64,000 nt of DNA. Origin: Paraburkholderia acidisoli (GTDB lineage: Bacteria; Pseudomonadota; Gammaproteobacteria; Burkholderiales; Burkholderiaceae). Shown in pieces: positions 1 through 11,392 of the stretch; the first letter of the stretch is position 1, and each line of letters begins with the position of its first letter. Location of the stretch: assembly GCF_009789675.1 (NCBI RefSeq), contig NZ_CP046914.1, forward strand, positions 868,001 to 932,000, in the 5' to 3' direction. A program made the position numbers and the translations under genes. Under the pieces are notes generated by a model that saw only the letters and a program-made list of their open reading frames with translations, was not told where the DNA came from and ran no database searches.

Positions 1-765
<765 letters not shown>

Positions 766-889
766 TGATGTTCCTTCCTTGACCTTCGTGATGCGCGGGC
801 GCGGCGAATCGATCCATCGCCCCGATCAGTCAAACTGACCGGGTTCCGACCCCGACCGCGCATGGCGAAAAGTGGATTTTACAGCAGTC

Positions 890-1702
890 TTAAATTGCGC
901 CTGAATTTTCGTCGAGCGCTGTCCGAATGCCGGCAATGAATTGCATGAGCGCGTCCGCTGCCGTGTCGGGCGGAGTCTGTTCGAGCAGCTGCACGATGCG
1001 GCTGCCGATCACCACCGCGTCCGACACCTGCGCGACCGCCGCGGCGGTTTGCGCGTCGCGAATGCCAAAGCCGACGCCCACGGGCAGCGAGACATGCTCC
1101 TTGATGGCCGGGATTTTACCCGCGATGCTCGCAACGTCGAGATTCGCTGCACCGGTCACGCCCTTGAGCGAGACGTAATAGACGTAGCCGCTCGCGGCGC
1201 GGCCCACGGCGGCGATCCGTTCGTCCGTCGACGTGGGTGCGAGCAGGAAAATGGGATCGATGCTCGCGGCCTGCATTTTCGCGGCGAAATGCTCCGACTC
1301 CTCGGGCGGGTAATCGACCACCAGCACGCCGTCCACGCCCGCATCGCGCGCGGCCGCGACGAATTCGTCGGCGCCCATGCGTTCGATCGGGTTGGCGTAG
1401 CCCATCAGCACGACGGGCGTCTTGTTGTCGGTTTCGCGAAAGCGCTTCACGTCGGCGAGCACGCTCTTGAGCGTCACGCCCTTCGCGAGCGCGCGCTCCG
1501 ACGCTTGCTGGATCACCGGGCCATCCGCCATCGGGTCCGAGAACGGCACCCCGAGTTCGATGACGTCGGCGCCGCCCGCGGCCAGCGCGTGCATGAATTC
1601 GACGGTGCGCGCGGGATCGGGATCGCCTGCCGTCATGAACGGGATCAGGCCTTTCTTGCCTTCGGCGGCGAGTGCCGCGAACGTGGTCTTGATACGGGAC
1701 AT
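890..1702 (-). CDS. trpA: Tryptophan synthase alpha chain
   Basis: TrpA cleaves indole-3-glycerol phosphate and passes indole to TrpB. The 270-residue product has the canonical length. The two catalytic acids fall where expected, E49 in the [10 protein letters not shown] motif and D60 in MADGP, and the phosphate-binding glycines near GVGFGIR are intact. I chose the ATG at 1702 (MSRIKTTF) because GAGGA lies about nine bases upstream; an in-frame start 15 bases earlier adds MRTQA and is less likely. It follows the methyltransferase gene by about 60 bp and is cotranscribed with trpF and trpB by orientation and spacing. Confidence 0.97.
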   Translation of the reverse strand: MSRIKTTFAALAAEGKKGLIPFMTAGDPDPARTVEFMHALAAGGADVIELGVPFSDPMADGPVIQQASERALAKGVTLKSVLADVKRFRETDNKTPVVLMGYANPIERMGADEFVAAARDAGVDGVLVVDYPPEESEHFAAKMQAASIDPIFLLAPTSTDERIAAVGRAASGYVYYVSLKGVTGAANLDVASIAGKIPAIKEHVSLPVGVGFGIRDAQTAAAVAQVSDAVVIGSRIVQLLEQTPPDTAADALMQFIAGIRTALDENSGAI

Positions 1703-1761
1703 TGCTTGAGTCCTCAACTTGGGTCGCTACTGCGCGTGCGTATTGCCCTGGCGGCGGCGCC

Positions 1762-2676
1762 TCAGGCCCCGGCCGCGACAGAGGGCGTCGCGCTCGCGTC
1801 CGCGGCGGCCGCTGGCGTAGCCAACGCCGCCGCGCTCACGCGTTCACGCGCGATCGCGCAGTAACTTTCGTTAATTTCATAGCCGACGAATTCGCGCTTC
1901 TGACGCGCGCAGGCGACTGCCGTGGTGCCGCTGCCCATGAACGGGTCCAGCACGCGGCCGCCGGGCGGGCAGCTCGCGAGCACCATGCGCTCGACGATCT
2001 CCAGGGGCTTCTGGGTGGGATGATCCACACGCTCCGCATGCTGCCGGTGCAGCCGCGAAACCGACCAGACGTCCTTGGGGTTGTAGCCGAGCTCCAGCCA
2101 CTTGCTGCCTTCGAACAACTTGCGCGAACGCGCCTTCTTCGTGGCGGCATCGTACGGGATGCGGACGGGATCGAGATCGAAGTAGTAATCCTTCGAGACC
2201 GCGAAAAAACCGATGTTGTCGTGCACCGAGGTAAAACGGCGCGTCGTGCCACCCATACTGGGTACGCGACGATCCCAGACGATCTCGTTGATCATCGTGA
2301 GTTTCGACTTGAGATAGACGAAGATCTCGGGCGCGTACTGCCACGTGCAGAACACGTAGAGCGAGCCGCTGGCCTTGAGCTTCGGGATCGCGAGGTCGAG
2401 CCATTCGTACGTCCAGGAGAGAAAGTCCTCGCCCGAACGCATGTCGGAGTCGTTGCCGTAGTCCTTGCCGAGCCCGTAAGGCGGATCGGCGACGATCAAA
2501 TCGATCGAGGCGTCGGGCAAATTCGCTGCATCGGTCAGAAAATCGCGGTTCAGGAGCCGGATGCTGTCGGGCACCACGGGAACGCGGGAAGCCATGGGCA
2601 GTGCGTCCGCCGCAACCGCGGCGGTCGCGTCGCCCACGGGTGCCGGCGCAAGCGGCTCGTCGAACTCGTCACGCAT
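1762..2676 (-). CDS. Orphan beta-class DNA adenine methyltransferase inside the trp cluster
   Basis: The 304-residue protein is an S-adenosylmethionine-dependent DNA methyltransferase of the N6-adenine/N4-cytosine group. The catalytic DPPY motif is at 64-67, an HPTQKP motif at 219-224 and the SAM-binding FMGSG loop at 246-250. The order catalytic motif first, SAM motif last is the beta class, as in CcrM. There is no restriction endonuclease gene nearby, so it is probably an epigenetic rather than a defence enzyme. It lies 21 bp after trpB and 59 bp before trpA. I recall that the equivalent trp-linked enzyme of B. cenocepacia recognises GTWWAC, but the specificity here cannot be read from sequence. 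M28 is an alternative start. Confidence 0.92.
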   Translation of the reverse strand: MRDEFDEPLAPAPVGDATAAVAADALPMASRVPVVPDSIRLLNRDFLTDAANLPDASIDLIVADPPYGLGKDYGNDSDMRSGEDFLSWTYEWLDLAIPKLKASGSLYVFCTWQYAPEIFVYLKSKLTMINEIVWDRRVPSMGGTTRRFTSVHDNIGFFAVSKDYYFDLDPVRIPYDAATKKARSRKLFEGSKWLELGYNPKDVWSVSRLHRQHAERVDHPTQKPLEIVERMVLASCPPGGRVLDPFMGSGTTAVACARQKREFVGYEINESYCAIARERVSAAALATPAAAADASATPSVAAGA

Positions 2677-2697
2677 CGTTCGTGTCGCTCCGGGCGC

Positions 2698-3891
2698 TCA
2701 GAACTGGATGCCCGATCGCTCGGCGACCGTGTGCATGTCCTTGTCGCCACGGCCCGACAGGTTCACCAGCAGAACCTTGTCCTTGGGCAGCGACGGCGCG
2801 AGCTTCGCCGCGTGCGCGAGCGCGTGGCTCGACTCCAGCGCGGGAATGATGCCCTCGATACGGCAGCAGTCGTGGAACGCCTTGAGCGCTTCCTCGTCGT
2901 CGATGGTCACGTATTGCGCGCGACCGCTGTCCTTGAGCCATGCGTGCTCCGGACCGACGCCCGGATAGTCGAGGCCCGCCGAAACCGAATGCGTTTCGAT
3001 GATCTGGCCGTTCTCGTCCTGCAGCAGGTAGGTGCGGTTGCCGTGCAGAACGCCCGGCGTGCCCGCGGCGAGCGACGCCGCATGACGGCCCGTTTCCATG
3101 CCGTCGCCGGCCGGTTCCACGCCGATCAACTGCACCGAAGTGTCGTCGATATACGGATAAAAAATGCCCATCGCATTCGAACCGCCGCCAACGCACGCAA
3201 TCACGGCGTCGGGCTGGCGCCCCGTCATCTCGGGCATCTGCACGCGGCATTCGTCGCCGATCACGCGCTGGAAGTCGCGCACCATCATCGGATACGGATG
3301 CGGACCCGCGACCGTGCCGATGATGTAGAACGTGTTTTCCACGTTGGTGACCCAGTCGCGCATGGCTTCGTTGAGCGCGTCCTTGAGCGTGCGCGAACCG
3401 GATTCGACCGGCACCACCGTCGCGCCCAGGAGCTTCATGCGGTAGACGTTCGCGGCCTGACGGCGCACGTCTTCGGCGCCCATGTAGACCACGCATTCCA
3501 TGCCAAAGCGCGCGGCGATCGTGGCCGTGGCCACGCCGTGCTGGCCCGCGCCCGTCTCGGCGATCACGCGCGGTTTGCCCATGCGTTTCGCGAGCAGCGC
3601 CTGGCCGATCACGTTGTTCACCTTGTGCGCGCCGGTGTGATTCAGATCCTCGCGCTTGAGGTAGATCTGCGCGCCGCCGAGCAATTCGCTCCAGCGCTGC
3701 GCGTGATACACCGGCGAAGGACGGCCGACGAAATGTTTCAGCTCGCGCTGATACTCGGCGACAAACTCGGGATCGTCCTTGAACTTCGCGTAAGCCTCGC
3801 GCAGTTCGTCGATCGCCTGCATGAGGGTTTCGGCAGCGAACACGCCGCCATATTGGCCGAAGTGGCCACGTTCATCGGGTAAGTTGTACAT
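2698..3891 (-). CDS. trpB: Tryptophan synthase beta chain
   Basis: TrpB condenses indole with serine to make tryptophan using pyridoxal phosphate, as an alpha2-beta2 complex with TrpA. The 397-residue product is full length. The Schiff-base lysine is K90 in [10 protein letters not shown], the conserved ETGAGQHG loop follows at about 112-119, and the phosphate-cradle [10 protein letters not shown] is present. It sits 61 bp downstream of trpF and 21 bp upstream of the methyltransferase gene, so the methyltransferase is inserted into what is otherwise a trpFBA operon. Confidence 0.98.
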   Translation of the reverse strand: MYNLPDERGHFGQYGGVFAAETLMQAIDELREAYAKFKDDPEFVAEYQRELKHFVGRPSPVYHAQRWSELLGGAQIYLKREDLNHTGAHKVNNVIGQALLAKRMGKPRVIAETGAGQHGVATATIAARFGMECVVYMGAEDVRRQAANVYRMKLLGATVVPVESGSRTLKDALNEAMRDWVTNVENTFYIIGTVAGPHPYPMMVRDFQRVIGDECRVQMPEMTGRQPDAVIACVGGGSNAMGIFYPYIDDTSVQLIGVEPAGDGMETGRHAASLAAGTPGVLHGNRTYLLQDENGQIIETHSVSAGLDYPGVGPEHAWLKDSGRAQYVTIDDEEALKAFHDCCRIEGIIPALESSHALAHAAKLAPSLPKDKVLLVNLSGRGDKDMHTVAERSGIQF

Positions 3892-3952
3892 AAGTCACTC
3901 GCTTGAGCCGGCTTTGAAACTCGCATTGCACGAGCCGCACCGGCACAGAAAA

Positions 3953-4630
3953 TCATCCCGCGTCCGCTTCGCGCACCGCGCGTACGAACGCCGCCATACG
4001 GGCGTGATCCTTCACGCCCCTGGCGCCCGGCACTTCGATGCCACTCGAGACATCGACAGCGAACGGGCGCACCTGGCGAACCGCCTCACCGACGTTTTGC
4101 GCGTTCAAGCCACCACTCAAAACGGCCCGACGCGCGAGACCTGCGGGAATAAGTGACCAATCGAAGACCTTTCCGCCGCCACCGTAGCCCTCGACGTGCG
4201 TGTCGAACAGAAGGCCGGAAGCTGATGAATAACGATTTGCCGATTCTATCAAATCGGCCTGGCGAGTATCGGCCGCCACTCGCAGGGCGCGCAACCAGGG
4301 CAAACCGGCAACGGCCGCCAGCGCTTCGCACTGCTCGGGGGTTTCGTCGCCATGAAACTGCAGCAGCGTGAGCGACACGTTGCTGGCGACTTCGCTCATC
4401 CATTGCGCCGTGGCGTTCACGAACAGGCCCACGACCGAGACGAACGGCGGGATATCGCGCGTGAGTTCCACGGCCTGCGCCACGCTCACCGAGCGCGCGC
4501 TAGGCGGATAAAACACGAGGCCGATGGCATCCGCGCCCAGATCGATGGCCTGCGCGACCGCCTCGGGCGTCGAGAGGCCGCACAGCTTGATACGGGTGCG
4601 ATGCGGGACGTTAGTGTCGGCTTGCGTCAT
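3953..4630 (-). CDS. trpF: Phosphoribosylanthranilate isomerase
   Basis: TrpF performs the Amadori rearrangement of phosphoribosyl anthranilate, the third step of tryptophan synthesis. The 225-residue (beta/alpha)8 protein has the catalytic cysteine in RIKLCGLS (C17) and the aspartate in the LLFDTHVEGYGG segment, with the phosphate-binding LSGGLN motif further on. Length fits the family, allowing for a short amino-terminal extension before the first strand. It lies 34 bp after truA and 61 bp before trpB, with all genes on the same strand. Confidence 0.97.
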   Translation of the reverse strand: MTQADTNVPHRTRIKLCGLSTPEAVAQAIDLGADAIGLVFYPPSARSVSVAQAVELTRDIPPFVSVVGLFVNATAQWMSEVASNVSLTLLQFHGDETPEQCEALAAVAGLPWLRALRVAADTRQADLIESANRYSSASGLLFDTHVEGYGGGGKVFDWSLIPAGLARRAVLSGGLNAQNVGEAVRQVRPFAVDVSSGIEVPGARGVKDHARMAAFVRAVREADAG

Positions 4631-4664
4631 GATGATGGGCGGTTTGATTCAGTTCGCGCGTGAT

Positions 4665-5480
4665 TCAGGCAGCGCCGCCGGGCGCGTCGTTCCATACCTC
4701 GCTCCACGGCACGCTGGCCGTGTGCGGCGCGGGCACCGCGAACTCGTCAGGATAGCCTACCTGGGCGAGATAGAGGCCGTCGGGCATGAAGGTCGGCGCG
4801 GCTCTGGCACGGTCGCGACCCGCCAGCACTTCCGCCAGCCACGGCGCCGCGTAGCGCCCGCGCCCCACGGCCACGAGGCAACCCATGAGGTTGCGCACCA
4901 TGTGATGCAGGAACGCGTTGGCGCGAAAACGGAAGTGGATGAAGTCGCCCTGCGGCCGGATATCGATCTGATACAGATGCTTGACCGGCGTTTTCGACTG
5001 ACACTCGGACGAGCGGAACGCCGAAAAATCGTGCTCGCCGATCAAATGCGCCGCCGCCTCGCGCATGGCATCGACATCGAGCGGCGTGTGAATCCAGCCT
5101 GCGCGGTTCGCCAGCATGGGTGAGCGCACCGGGTGCACGTAGAGCACGTAGTAATAGGTGCGCTCGAACGCCGCGAAGCGCGCGTGAAACGCCTCGGACA
5201 TGGGCTTGGCCCACTGCACCGACACGGTCGAGGGCAAGAACGCATTGGTGCCGCGCACCCACGAGAACGGCGTGCGGTCGAGATCGGTGTCGAAATGGAC
5301 GACTTGACCGAGCCCGTGCACGCCCGTGTCCGTGCGCCCCGCCACGACCGTTTGCAGCGGCACGCACGCGAATTCGCGCAACGCGCGCTCGAGCACGTCC
5401 TGCACCGTCTTGCCGTGCGGCTGAGATTGCCAGCCGCAAAAGGCGGCGCCGTCGTACTGAATGCCTAGCGCGATACGCAT
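4665..5480 (-). CDS. truA: tRNA pseudouridine(38-40) synthase
   Basis: TruA isomerises uridines 38, 39 and 40 in the anticodon arm of tRNAs. The 271-residue protein starts [11 protein letters not shown], and the catalytic aspartate is D51 in the [10 protein letters not shown] motif. Length and motifs match the family. It is only 19 bp downstream of the fimV-like gene and 34 bp upstream of trpF, so it is probably part of a fimV-truA-trpF transcript. That arrangement is usual in Burkholderiaceae. Confidence 0.97.
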   Translation of the reverse strand: MRIALGIQYDGAAFCGWQSQPHGKTVQDVLERALREFACVPLQTVVAGRTDTGVHGLGQVVHFDTDLDRTPFSWVRGTNAFLPSTVSVQWAKPMSEAFHARFAAFERTYYYVLYVHPVRSPMLANRAGWIHTPLDVDAMREAAAHLIGEHDFSAFRSSECQSKTPVKHLYQIDIRPQGDFIHFRFRANAFLHHMVRNLMGCLVAVGRGRYAAPWLAEVLAGRDRARAAPTFMPDGLYLAQVGYPDEFAVPAPHTASVPWSEVWNDAPGGAA

Positions 5481-5499
5481 GGAGAGAACCGCGGCGGCG

Positions 5500-7929
5500 T
5501 CAGGACAGCGGCGCGAGCGTCGAGAGCAACGCCTGCGCGTCGGCGCGCGTGGCGTGGTCGTTCGACTCGATCACTTCGTTGATGAGCGAGCGCGCGCCCG
5601 ATACGTCGCCGAGCGAAATGTACTCCTGCGCGAGATCGAGCTTGTTGCGCGCGATTCGCGTGAGTTGCTCCGGGGTGAACACCGGCAGCGGCTCGGCCGA
5701 ATCGGGCGGCAGGTCGAGGTCGAAGTCGAGCGTGAGCGCACCGAAGCGCGGTGCGCCAAGGCCCGCCAGCGCACCCGCGCCGGCCAGACCGTGTTCGATC
5801 GTTTCACCCACCAGCGGCGCGGGCGGCACGTGGAACGGCGAAGCGAGATGCTCGGCCGCTTCCGGCGTCGCGACTGGCTCGCTGGAGAGCGGGCCGACGG
5901 GCAGGATCGGTTCGCCGATACGCGGCGGGAGCGGCAGACCGATATCGCCGAGCGCTTCGACGGCATCGCGCGGGAATTCGGTCGGTACATCGAGGTAATT
6001 CATGTCTTCTACCGGGACTGCTGGCGCTGCGGAGTGAGCGGATTCCATCAGCGAAACAGGCGGCTGCGGCAACGCTTCGGGCTCGGCGTGCTGCGGCAAG
6101 ACTTCGGGTTCGGCTTGCGGCTGAAGCGGGGCTTCCGGCTCGGGCTGCAACGGCGGCGCGCTCGGCTGCGCTGATGCGGGGCGCGGAGTGTGCCCCAGAT
6201 CGTCGCCAAAGTCGAGGGCCAGGTCAGGCGCGCTGCCTGCCGGGGCGGGCGCGAGCGGCGCCGGTTCGGCGTCCAGCCTGGGCAATTCGGCTTCGTGCGC
6301 CATGCTTTCGGGCGGCAGCGCGTCCGCGCCGAGTTCGGCTGCGGCGGCCAGGCTCGCGGTTGCCGTGGCGTCGTGCAGCGTTTCCGGCTCGTCATGCGCG
6401 GCCGTTAGCGTCGGTTCGATGCGCGTTGCGCGATCTTCGGGCGCTTCGTGCGCGGCGTGATCGACGTGATCGGCGTGCGCAGCCGGTTCGACGGACTCGC
6501 CTTCCGGCGCATGTTGCGGTTCGGCGTACGAGAGCGGCAACGCGTCGGCGCCCAGCGCGGCGGCGGCTTCGAGGCTCGCCGCTTCGGTAGCGTGTCCAAG
6601 TGTTTCGTCGATATGCGGAGCAGCGGCTTCTTCAACGTGCGCTGCGTGCGCTTCGTGCTCGACCGCTGCCACGTGCGCGCTTGCGGCTTCGTGCGCAATT
6701 TCCGGCGCGAGCGGTTCCACGGGCGCCACCGGCTCGCGTACGTCCGGCGTGACTTCGGCCACGGGCGGCGCTTCGGCTTCGTAGCGCGCCGCGACCTCCT
6801 GCTCGGCCACGGCGGCGGCCAGCACCGGCTCGTGCGGCGCGGGCGCGGGCGTGTTTTCGTCCACGGCGGTTTCGACCGGCGGCTTGCGGCGCTTGCGCGT
6901 GAACAGCCCGGCGATCAAGGCGACCAGCGCGACGAGCACCGCCACGACGATGCCCCATGTGGTGGGCGAGACTTGCGTGTCGACGGCGGCACCGTTCGCG
7001 TTGGCGGCCGGTTGCGCAGCCGCGCCGGCCTGCGCGGCAGGTGCGCCGCCCGCTGCCGACGACTGCGCCGCCTGCCCCGCGCCATGGCCCTGCAACGCCA
7101 TCAGCACGCGGTTCTTCAACGCCAGCAATTGCTGGAGGCTCGACGCATGCACCGGCCCGGACGCGCTCGCGCCCGAAGCCACCGCGGTAGCGGGCGCCGA
7201 AGCCTGAATCGCGCCGCTGTACACGTGCGAATCGCTCGCCGACGGGCTCGAGGCCGCCGCGCTCGCGCTCGTTGCGGCGCTGGCAGCCGATTCTGCGGCC
7301 GCCGGGGCGCTCGCCACCGTGGCCGGCTCGGATGCTGCCGTTGCCGCATTCGCGGCGGCGTTCGCCGAGCTAGCGCCTGCCGCTGCGGCAGCGGTGGCGG
7401 ACGAAGCCGCCGACACCGCCTGGGCCGCCGCATTCGACGCCGCAGCAGCCGGGCTGGCCGCGGGCGCGGAAGCGGTCGCCGCCGGGGCAGCCGGCGCCGC
7501 GGCGGGCGTGACACCCGAAGCCGCGCTAGACAGATCCGGCACCTGAGGCACGTTCAGCACCGAGTTCGCGCGCAGCAAGCTCGGGTCATGTCGATTGAAC
7601 GCCTGAGGATTCGCATCGAACAGCGCCGAGGCCATGCGCGCGAGCACCGCCTTGTCGTGCGATTGCGTGAGATCCACGGCGGCGTCGTGCAGCGACTGTC
7701 CCGGATGAATCGTGTAGGTCCCGACGATATTCACCGGCGCCGGGGCGGCCGCCACAGCCTGAGCGCCCGCGGGCGGCGCACTCGCGCCTTGCGCGGCGGC
7801 GAGGCCGCAGGACAGAAAACACGCCGCCGCCACGGCGGTGCGCACCGCGCGAAGCGTTGCCGCCGGTTGCGCGCGTTCGGCGCGTTGGGCGCGAAGCGCG
7901 GAAGTCACACAATCAAATCGAACGATCAT
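5500..7929 (-). CDS. fimV: FimV-like inner-membrane/peptidoglycan-binding protein
   Basis: The 809-residue protein matches the FimV/HubP layout. It has a long hydrophobic amino-terminal export segment, then a LysM-like FimV domain at about 67-127 ([14 protein letters not shown] onward). An Ala/Ser-rich linker leads to one membrane helix at about 324-343 followed by KRRK. A long acidic cytoplasmic region comes next, and the short conserved FimV carboxy-terminal TPR-like domain occupies about 755-809. Family members organise the cell pole and type IV pili. An internal repeat of 24 residues occurs at about 442-465 and 516-539 (both end LGADALP). I chose the ATG at 7929, which has AGGG six bases upstream, over a GTG 15 bases earlier. 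Confidence 0.88.
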   Translation of the reverse strand: MIVRFDCVTSALRAQRAERAQPAATLRAVRTAVAAACFLSCGLAAAQGASAPPAGAQAVAAAPAPVNIVGTYTIHPGQSLHDAAVDLTQSHDKAVLARMASALFDANPQAFNRHDPSLLRANSVLNVPQVPDLSSAASGVTPAAAPAAPAATASAPAASPAAAASNAAAQAVSAASSATAAAAAGASSANAAANAATAASEPATVASAPAAAESAASAATSASAAASSPSASDSHVYSGAIQASAPATAVASGASASGPVHASSLQQLLALKNRVLMALQGHGAGQAAQSSAAGGAPAAQAGAAAQPAANANGAAVDTQVSPTTWGIVVAVLVALVALIAGLFTRKRRKPPVETAVDENTPAPAPHEPVLAAAVAEQEVAARYEAEAPPVAEVTPDVREPVAPVEPLAPEIAHEAASAHVAAVEHEAHAAHVEEAAAPHIDETLGHATEAASLEAAAALGADALPLSYAEPQHAPEGESVEPAAHADHVDHAAHEAPEDRATRIEPTLTAAHDEPETLHDATATASLAAAAELGADALPPESMAHEAELPRLDAEPAPLAPAPAGSAPDLALDFGDDLGHTPRPASAQPSAPPLQPEPEAPLQPQAEPEVLPQHAEPEALPQPPVSLMESAHSAAPAVPVEDMNYLDVPTEFPRDAVEALGDIGLPLPPRIGEPILPVGPLSSEPVATPEAAEHLASPFHVPPAPLVGETIEHGLAGAGALAGLGAPRFGALTLDFDLDLPPDSAEPLPVFTPEQLTRIARNKLDLAQEYISLGDVSGARSLINEVIESNDHATRADAQALLSTLAPLS

Positions 7930-8010
7930 CAGATGCCCTGGCACACCGCGCGTGGCGGCTGTCGATCAAACGTTGGTTCGCTTGGGGTCAATTGCAGTGC
8001 CGCAATAAAT

Positions 8011-8042
8011 AAAAAAGCGCCGCGGCTGGCGCGGCGCTTTTC
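8011..8042 (-). terminator. Rho-independent terminator after asd
   Basis: The arms AAAGCGCCGC and GCGGCGCTTT form a perfect stem with a short G/C-rich loop. Read on the minus strand, the hairpin is followed by TTTTTTATTTATT. It separates asd from the fimV-like gene, so fimV needs its own promoter. Confidence 0.85.
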
Positions 8043-8081
8043 ACCCTGTCTACGCGTCATTAGCCGCGTAGTTTAATTCAT

Positions 8082-9203
8082 TCACTTGTCGAGCAGAATG
8101 CGCAACATGCGACGCAGCGGCTCCGCAGCACCCCACAGTAGCTGATCGCCCACGGTGAAAGCGGACAGATATTCGCCACCCATCGCCAGCTTGCGCAGAC
8201 GGCCGACCGGCACCGAGAGCGTGCCCGTCACCACGGCGGGCGACAGATCGCGCATGGACGCTTCGCGCTGGTTCGGCACGACCTTGACCCAGTCGTTGGC
8301 CGAGGCGAGGATGCCGTCGATTTCGTCGAGCGGCACGTCCTTCTTCAGCTTGATCGTGAGCGCCTGCGAGTGGCAGCGCATTGCGCCGATACGCACGCAC
8401 AGACCGTCGACGGGAATCGAGCCCGGCTGGCCCATGGCCGGCTTGCCGAGAATCTTGTTGGTTTCCGCGCCGCCCTTCCACTCTTCCTTCGACATGCCGT
8501 TGCCGAGATCCTTGTCGATCCACGGGATCAGCGAGCCCGCGAGCGGCACGCCGAAGTGCTGCGTGGGCATGGCGTCGCTGTTCATCGTGGCGAGCACCTT
8601 GCGGTCGATGTCGAGAATCGCCGAAGACGGGTTCGCCAGATCGCTCGCCACGGCGGCGTTGAGCGCGCCCATCTGCGAGAGCAGTTCGCGCATGTTCTGC
8701 GCGCCCGCGCCCGAAGCGGCCTGGTACGTCATGGCCGTCATCCAGTCGACGAGGTTTTCGCGGAACAGACCGCCGAGCGCCATCAGCATCAGGCTGACCG
8801 TGCAGTTGCCGCCGACGAAGTCCTTCTGGCCCTTGACGAGCGCGTCCTTGATGACGTCGAGGTTGACCGGGTCGAGGATGATGACCGCGTCGTCCTTCAT
8901 GCGCAGCGCCGAAGCCGCGTCGATCCAGTAACCGGTCCAGCCCGCCGCGCGCAGCTTCGGATACACCTCGTTGGTGTAGTCGCCGCCCTGGCAGGTGATG
9001 ATGATGTCGCACTTCTTGAGCTCGTCGACGCTATTCGCGTCCTTGAGCTTCGTCTCGTTTTTGGCGAACGACGGAGCCGCGCCACCTGCATTGCTGGTGC
9101 TGAAAAACACCGGTTCGATCAGGTCGAAATCACGTTCTTCCTGCATGCGCTGCATCAGCACGCTGCCGACCATGCCGCGCCAACCTACGAGACCTACGTT
9201 CAT
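8082..9203 (-). CDS. asd: Aspartate-semialdehyde dehydrogenase
   Basis: Asd reduces aspartyl phosphate to aspartate semialdehyde, the branch-point precursor of lysine, diaminopimelate, methionine and threonine. The 373-residue protein has the NADP-binding GWRGMVGS motif at the amino terminus and the catalytic cysteine C134 in [11 protein letters not shown] chose the ATG at 9203 (MNVGLVGW) because AAGGG lies six bases upstream; the longer in-frame extension has no homology-like features. It is bounded by the terminator at 8011-8042 and by a 320-bp intergenic region, so it is probably a single-gene transcript. Confidence 0.97.
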   Translation of the reverse strand: MNVGLVGWRGMVGSVLMQRMQEERDFDLIEPVFFSTSNAGGAAPSFAKNETKLKDANSVDELKKCDIIITCQGGDYTNEVYPKLRAAGWTGYWIDAASALRMKDDAVIILDPVNLDVIKDALVKGQKDFVGGNCTVSLMLMALGGLFRENLVDWMTAMTYQAASGAGAQNMRELLSQMGALNAAVASDLANPSSAILDIDRKVLATMNSDAMPTQHFGVPLAGSLIPWIDKDLGNGMSKEEWKGGAETNKILGKPAMGQPGSIPVDGLCVRIGAMRCHSQALTIKLKKDVPLDEIDGILASANDWVKVVPNQREASMRDLSPAVVTGTLSVPVGRLRKLAMGGEYLSAFTVGDQLLWGAAEPLRRMLRILLDK

Positions 9204-9522
9204 GACTAACCCTTGAGATGGACACACTTCCCCGCTTCGCTCGCCCGGCGTGGCCGCGCGGGGAAGATGAGCGGGCACGACGAGCGATCAACGAATGGTG
9301 ATCGTTTTGGTAATCGTTTTCGTGGTGATGGCGAGCGAAATCGCACGGGCCGTTTCGCCGTGGAAATTCGCAACCGTCGTGATCGGGGAGATCGTCGCCA
9401 TCGAAACAATATACACGAAAAACCTGGTTATCTGCGGAAAACCCAGCGTTTTCCGCTATTTACGACATGCCAGCGCAGCCGAACCGGGAATGCGCATGAA
9501 TAGCGCGTATCGGCATGTCGAA
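9204..9522. other. Intergenic region upstream of asd
   Basis: No convincing gene was found in this 320-bp stretch; short frames here are arginine-rich and lack ribosome sites. It should carry the asd promoter. A TATATT -10-like hexamer reads on the minus strand at 9408-9413, and a 9-bp perfect inverted repeat lies just upstream of it at 9434-9456. Confidence 0.6.
9434..9456. promoter_or_regulatory. Inverted repeat upstream of the likely asd promoter
   Basis: The arms GCGGAAAAC (9434-9442) and GTTTTCCGC (9448-9456) are perfectly complementary with a 5-nt loop. There is no following T-run on either strand, so it does not look like a terminator. It lies about 20 bp upstream of a TATATT hexamer facing asd and could be an operator. 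No regulator is assigned. Confidence 0.4.
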
Positions 9523-9557
9523 TAAAAAAAGGGCACACCGCCAAGGTGCGCCCTTTT
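9523..9557 (-). terminator. Terminator after leuB
   Basis: The hairpin AAAGGGC-A-CACC / GGTG-C-GCCCTTT has one mismatch. On the minus strand it is followed by a run of seven T. It begins 11 bp after the leuB stop codon and ends the leuC-leuD-leuB operon. Confidence 0.85.
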
Positions 9558-9567
9558 CTCACTGGCC

Positions 9568-10638
9568 TTACTGCAGCGCCGCGACGACCGCGTCACCCAT
9601 TTCCGCCGTGCCCACGCGCTTGCAGTCCGGCGTGACGATGTCGGCGGTACGGTAGCCCTGCTCGAGCACCTTCTTGACCGCGGTTTCGATGCGATCGGCC
9701 TGCTCTTCGCAGCCGAGCGAGTAGCGCAGCATCATTGCGGCCGAAAGGATCGTGGCGAGCGGATTGGCGATGCCCTTGCCCGCGATGTCCGGCGCCGAAC
9801 CGTGCGACGGCTCGTACAGACCCTTGTTGTTCTTGTCGAGCGAGGCCGAGGGCAACATGCCGATCGAGCCCGTGAGCATGGCGGCTTCGTCCGAGAGGAT
9901 GTCGCCGAACATGTTGCCCGTGACCACCACGTCGAACGCCTTGGGCGCCTTCACGAGCTGCATGGCCGCGTTGTCGACGTACATGTGCGAGAGCTCGACG
10001 TCAGGATATTCCTTCGCGACATCGATCATGATGTCCTTCCAGAATTGCGAGGTTTCGAGCACGTTGGCCTTGTCGACCGAAGTGAGCTTCTTCTGACGCT
10101 TCTGCGCGGCCTGGAAAGCGACGTGCGCGATGCGGCGCACTTCGGGTTCCGAGTAACGCATGGTGTCGAAGCCTTCGCGCGCGCCCTTGAAGAGACCGTC
10201 CGGCGCTTCGCGCGTGCCGCGCGGCTGGCCGAAGTAGATGTCGCCGTTCAGTTCGCGCACGATCAGGATGTCGAGGCCCGAGACGATTTCCGGCTTGAGC
10301 GACGAAGCGCCCGTGAGCTGCGGGTAGCAGATCGCCGGACGGAAGTTGGCGAACAGCTCCAGATGCTTGCGCAGGCCGAGAATGGCCTGCTCCGGGCGCA
10401 GCGCGCGCTCGAGCGAGTCGTACTTCCAGTCGCCCACGGCGCCGAACAGGATCGCGTCGGCGGCCTTCGCCAGCGCGAGCGTCGCTTCGGGCAGCGGGTG
10501 ACCGCTCGCCTCGTAGCCCGCGCCGCCCACCGGCGCTTCTTCGAGTTCGAACTTTTCGCCGAGTGCGTGCAGCACCTTCACGGCTTCCTTGACGATTTCG
10601 GGACCGATGCCGTCGCCCGGCAGCACTGCAATCTTCAT
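9568..10638 (-). CDS. leuB: 3-isopropylmalate dehydrogenase
   Basis: LeuB oxidises and decarboxylates 3-isopropylmalate with NAD+, the third step of leucine synthesis. The 356-residue protein begins [16 protein letters not shown], the classic nucleotide-site start of the isocitrate/isopropylmalate dehydrogenase family. It contains the metal-binding [15 protein letters not shown] region and the [18 protein letters not shown] signature. It is 43 bp downstream of leuD and is the last gene of the leu operon, followed by a terminator. Confidence 0.98.
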   Translation of the reverse strand: MKIAVLPGDGIGPEIVKEAVKVLHALGEKFELEEAPVGGAGYEASGHPLPEATLALAKAADAILFGAVGDWKYDSLERALRPEQAILGLRKHLELFANFRPAICYPQLTGASSLKPEIVSGLDILIVRELNGDIYFGQPRGTREAPDGLFKGAREGFDTMRYSEPEVRRIAHVAFQAAQKRQKKLTSVDKANVLETSQFWKDIMIDVAKEYPDVELSHMYVDNAAMQLVKAPKAFDVVVTGNMFGDILSDEAAMLTGSIGMLPSASLDKNNKGLYEPSHGSAPDIAGKGIANPLATILSAAMMLRYSLGCEEQADRIETAVKKVLEQGYRTADIVTPDCKRVGTAEMGDAVVAALQ

Positions 10639-10681
10639 CCTGTGATTCCTCGCTCTGTTGCGGTTGGCGTACCTAAACGAC

Positions 10682-11332
10682 TTAAAGGACGCGGTTGTTC
10701 AGCCACGGCTGGCGCACGAGGCGCTCGGCTTCGTACTGGCGGATCTTGTCCGCGTGACGCAGCGTGAGGCCGATGTCGTCGAAGCCGTTCAAGAGGCAGT
10801 AGCGGCGGAACGCGGCCACTTCGAACGGATATTCCTTCGCGCCGTCGGTCGTGCGCACCACTTGCTTGTCGAGATCGATCGTCAGCTGGAAACCGTTGAA
10901 CGCGTAGGTTTCGTTGAACAGATGATCGACGTCCGACTCGCTCAGCACGATCGGCAGGAGACCGTTCTTGAAGCAGTTGTTATAGAAGATATCCGCGAAA
11001 CTCGGCGCGATGATGGCGCGAAAACCGTACTGGTCGAGCGCCCACGGCGCGTGTTCGCGCGAGCTGCCGCAGCCGAAATTCTTGCGCGTGAGCAGCACCG
11101 AAGCGCCTTGATAGCGCGGCTGGTTCAGCACGAAGTCGGGGTTGAGCGGACGCGTCGAGTTGTCCTGGCCCGGCTCGCCGTGATCGAGATAACGCCATTC
11201 GTCGAACGCGTTCGGGCCGAAGCCCGTGCGCTTGATCGACTTGAGGAACTGCTTCGGAATGATCGCGTCGGTGTCCACGTTCTCGCGATCGAGCGGCGCG
11301 ACGAGGCCGGTGTGTACGACAAATTTTTCCAT
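10682..11332 (-). CDS. leuD: 3-isopropylmalate dehydratase small subunit
   Basis: LeuD is the swivel-domain partner of LeuC in the isomerisation of 2- to 3-isopropylmalate. The 216-residue protein has the conserved [14 protein letters not shown] motif and the [10 protein letters not shown] segment near its start. Its length is normal for the bacterial small subunit. It lies 60 bp downstream of the entericidin-like gene and 43 bp upstream of leuB. Confidence 0.98.
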   Translation of the reverse strand: MEKFVVHTGLVAPLDRENVDTDAIIPKQFLKSIKRTGFGPNAFDEWRYLDHGEPGQDNSTRPLNPDFVLNQPRYQGASVLLTRKNFGCGSSREHAPWALDQYGFRAIIAPSFADIFYNNCFKNGLLPIVLSESDVDHLFNETYAFNGFQLTIDLDKQVVRTTDGAKEYPFEVAAFRRYCLLNGFDDIGLTLRHADKIRQYEAERLVRQPWLNNRVL

Positions 11333-11392
11333 GATCCGTGATCCTGATGGATGCCTGCTATGGATGCCTGAGTGACGCTGCGGGCGCCGCGC

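Noticed and set aside
1762..2676. A restriction-modification system
   Set aside because: No endonuclease or specificity subunit is adjacent. The methyltransferase is treated as an orphan.
1702..3882. A 726-residue open frame on the plus strand
   Set aside because: It runs antisense to trpA, the methyltransferase and trpB. High GC content leaves antisense frames open, and its translation is Arg/His-rich without any domain.
9213..9503. Possible small gene between asd and leuB
   Set aside because: The frame is Arg/Asn-rich, lacks a ribosome site and covers the likely asd promoter.
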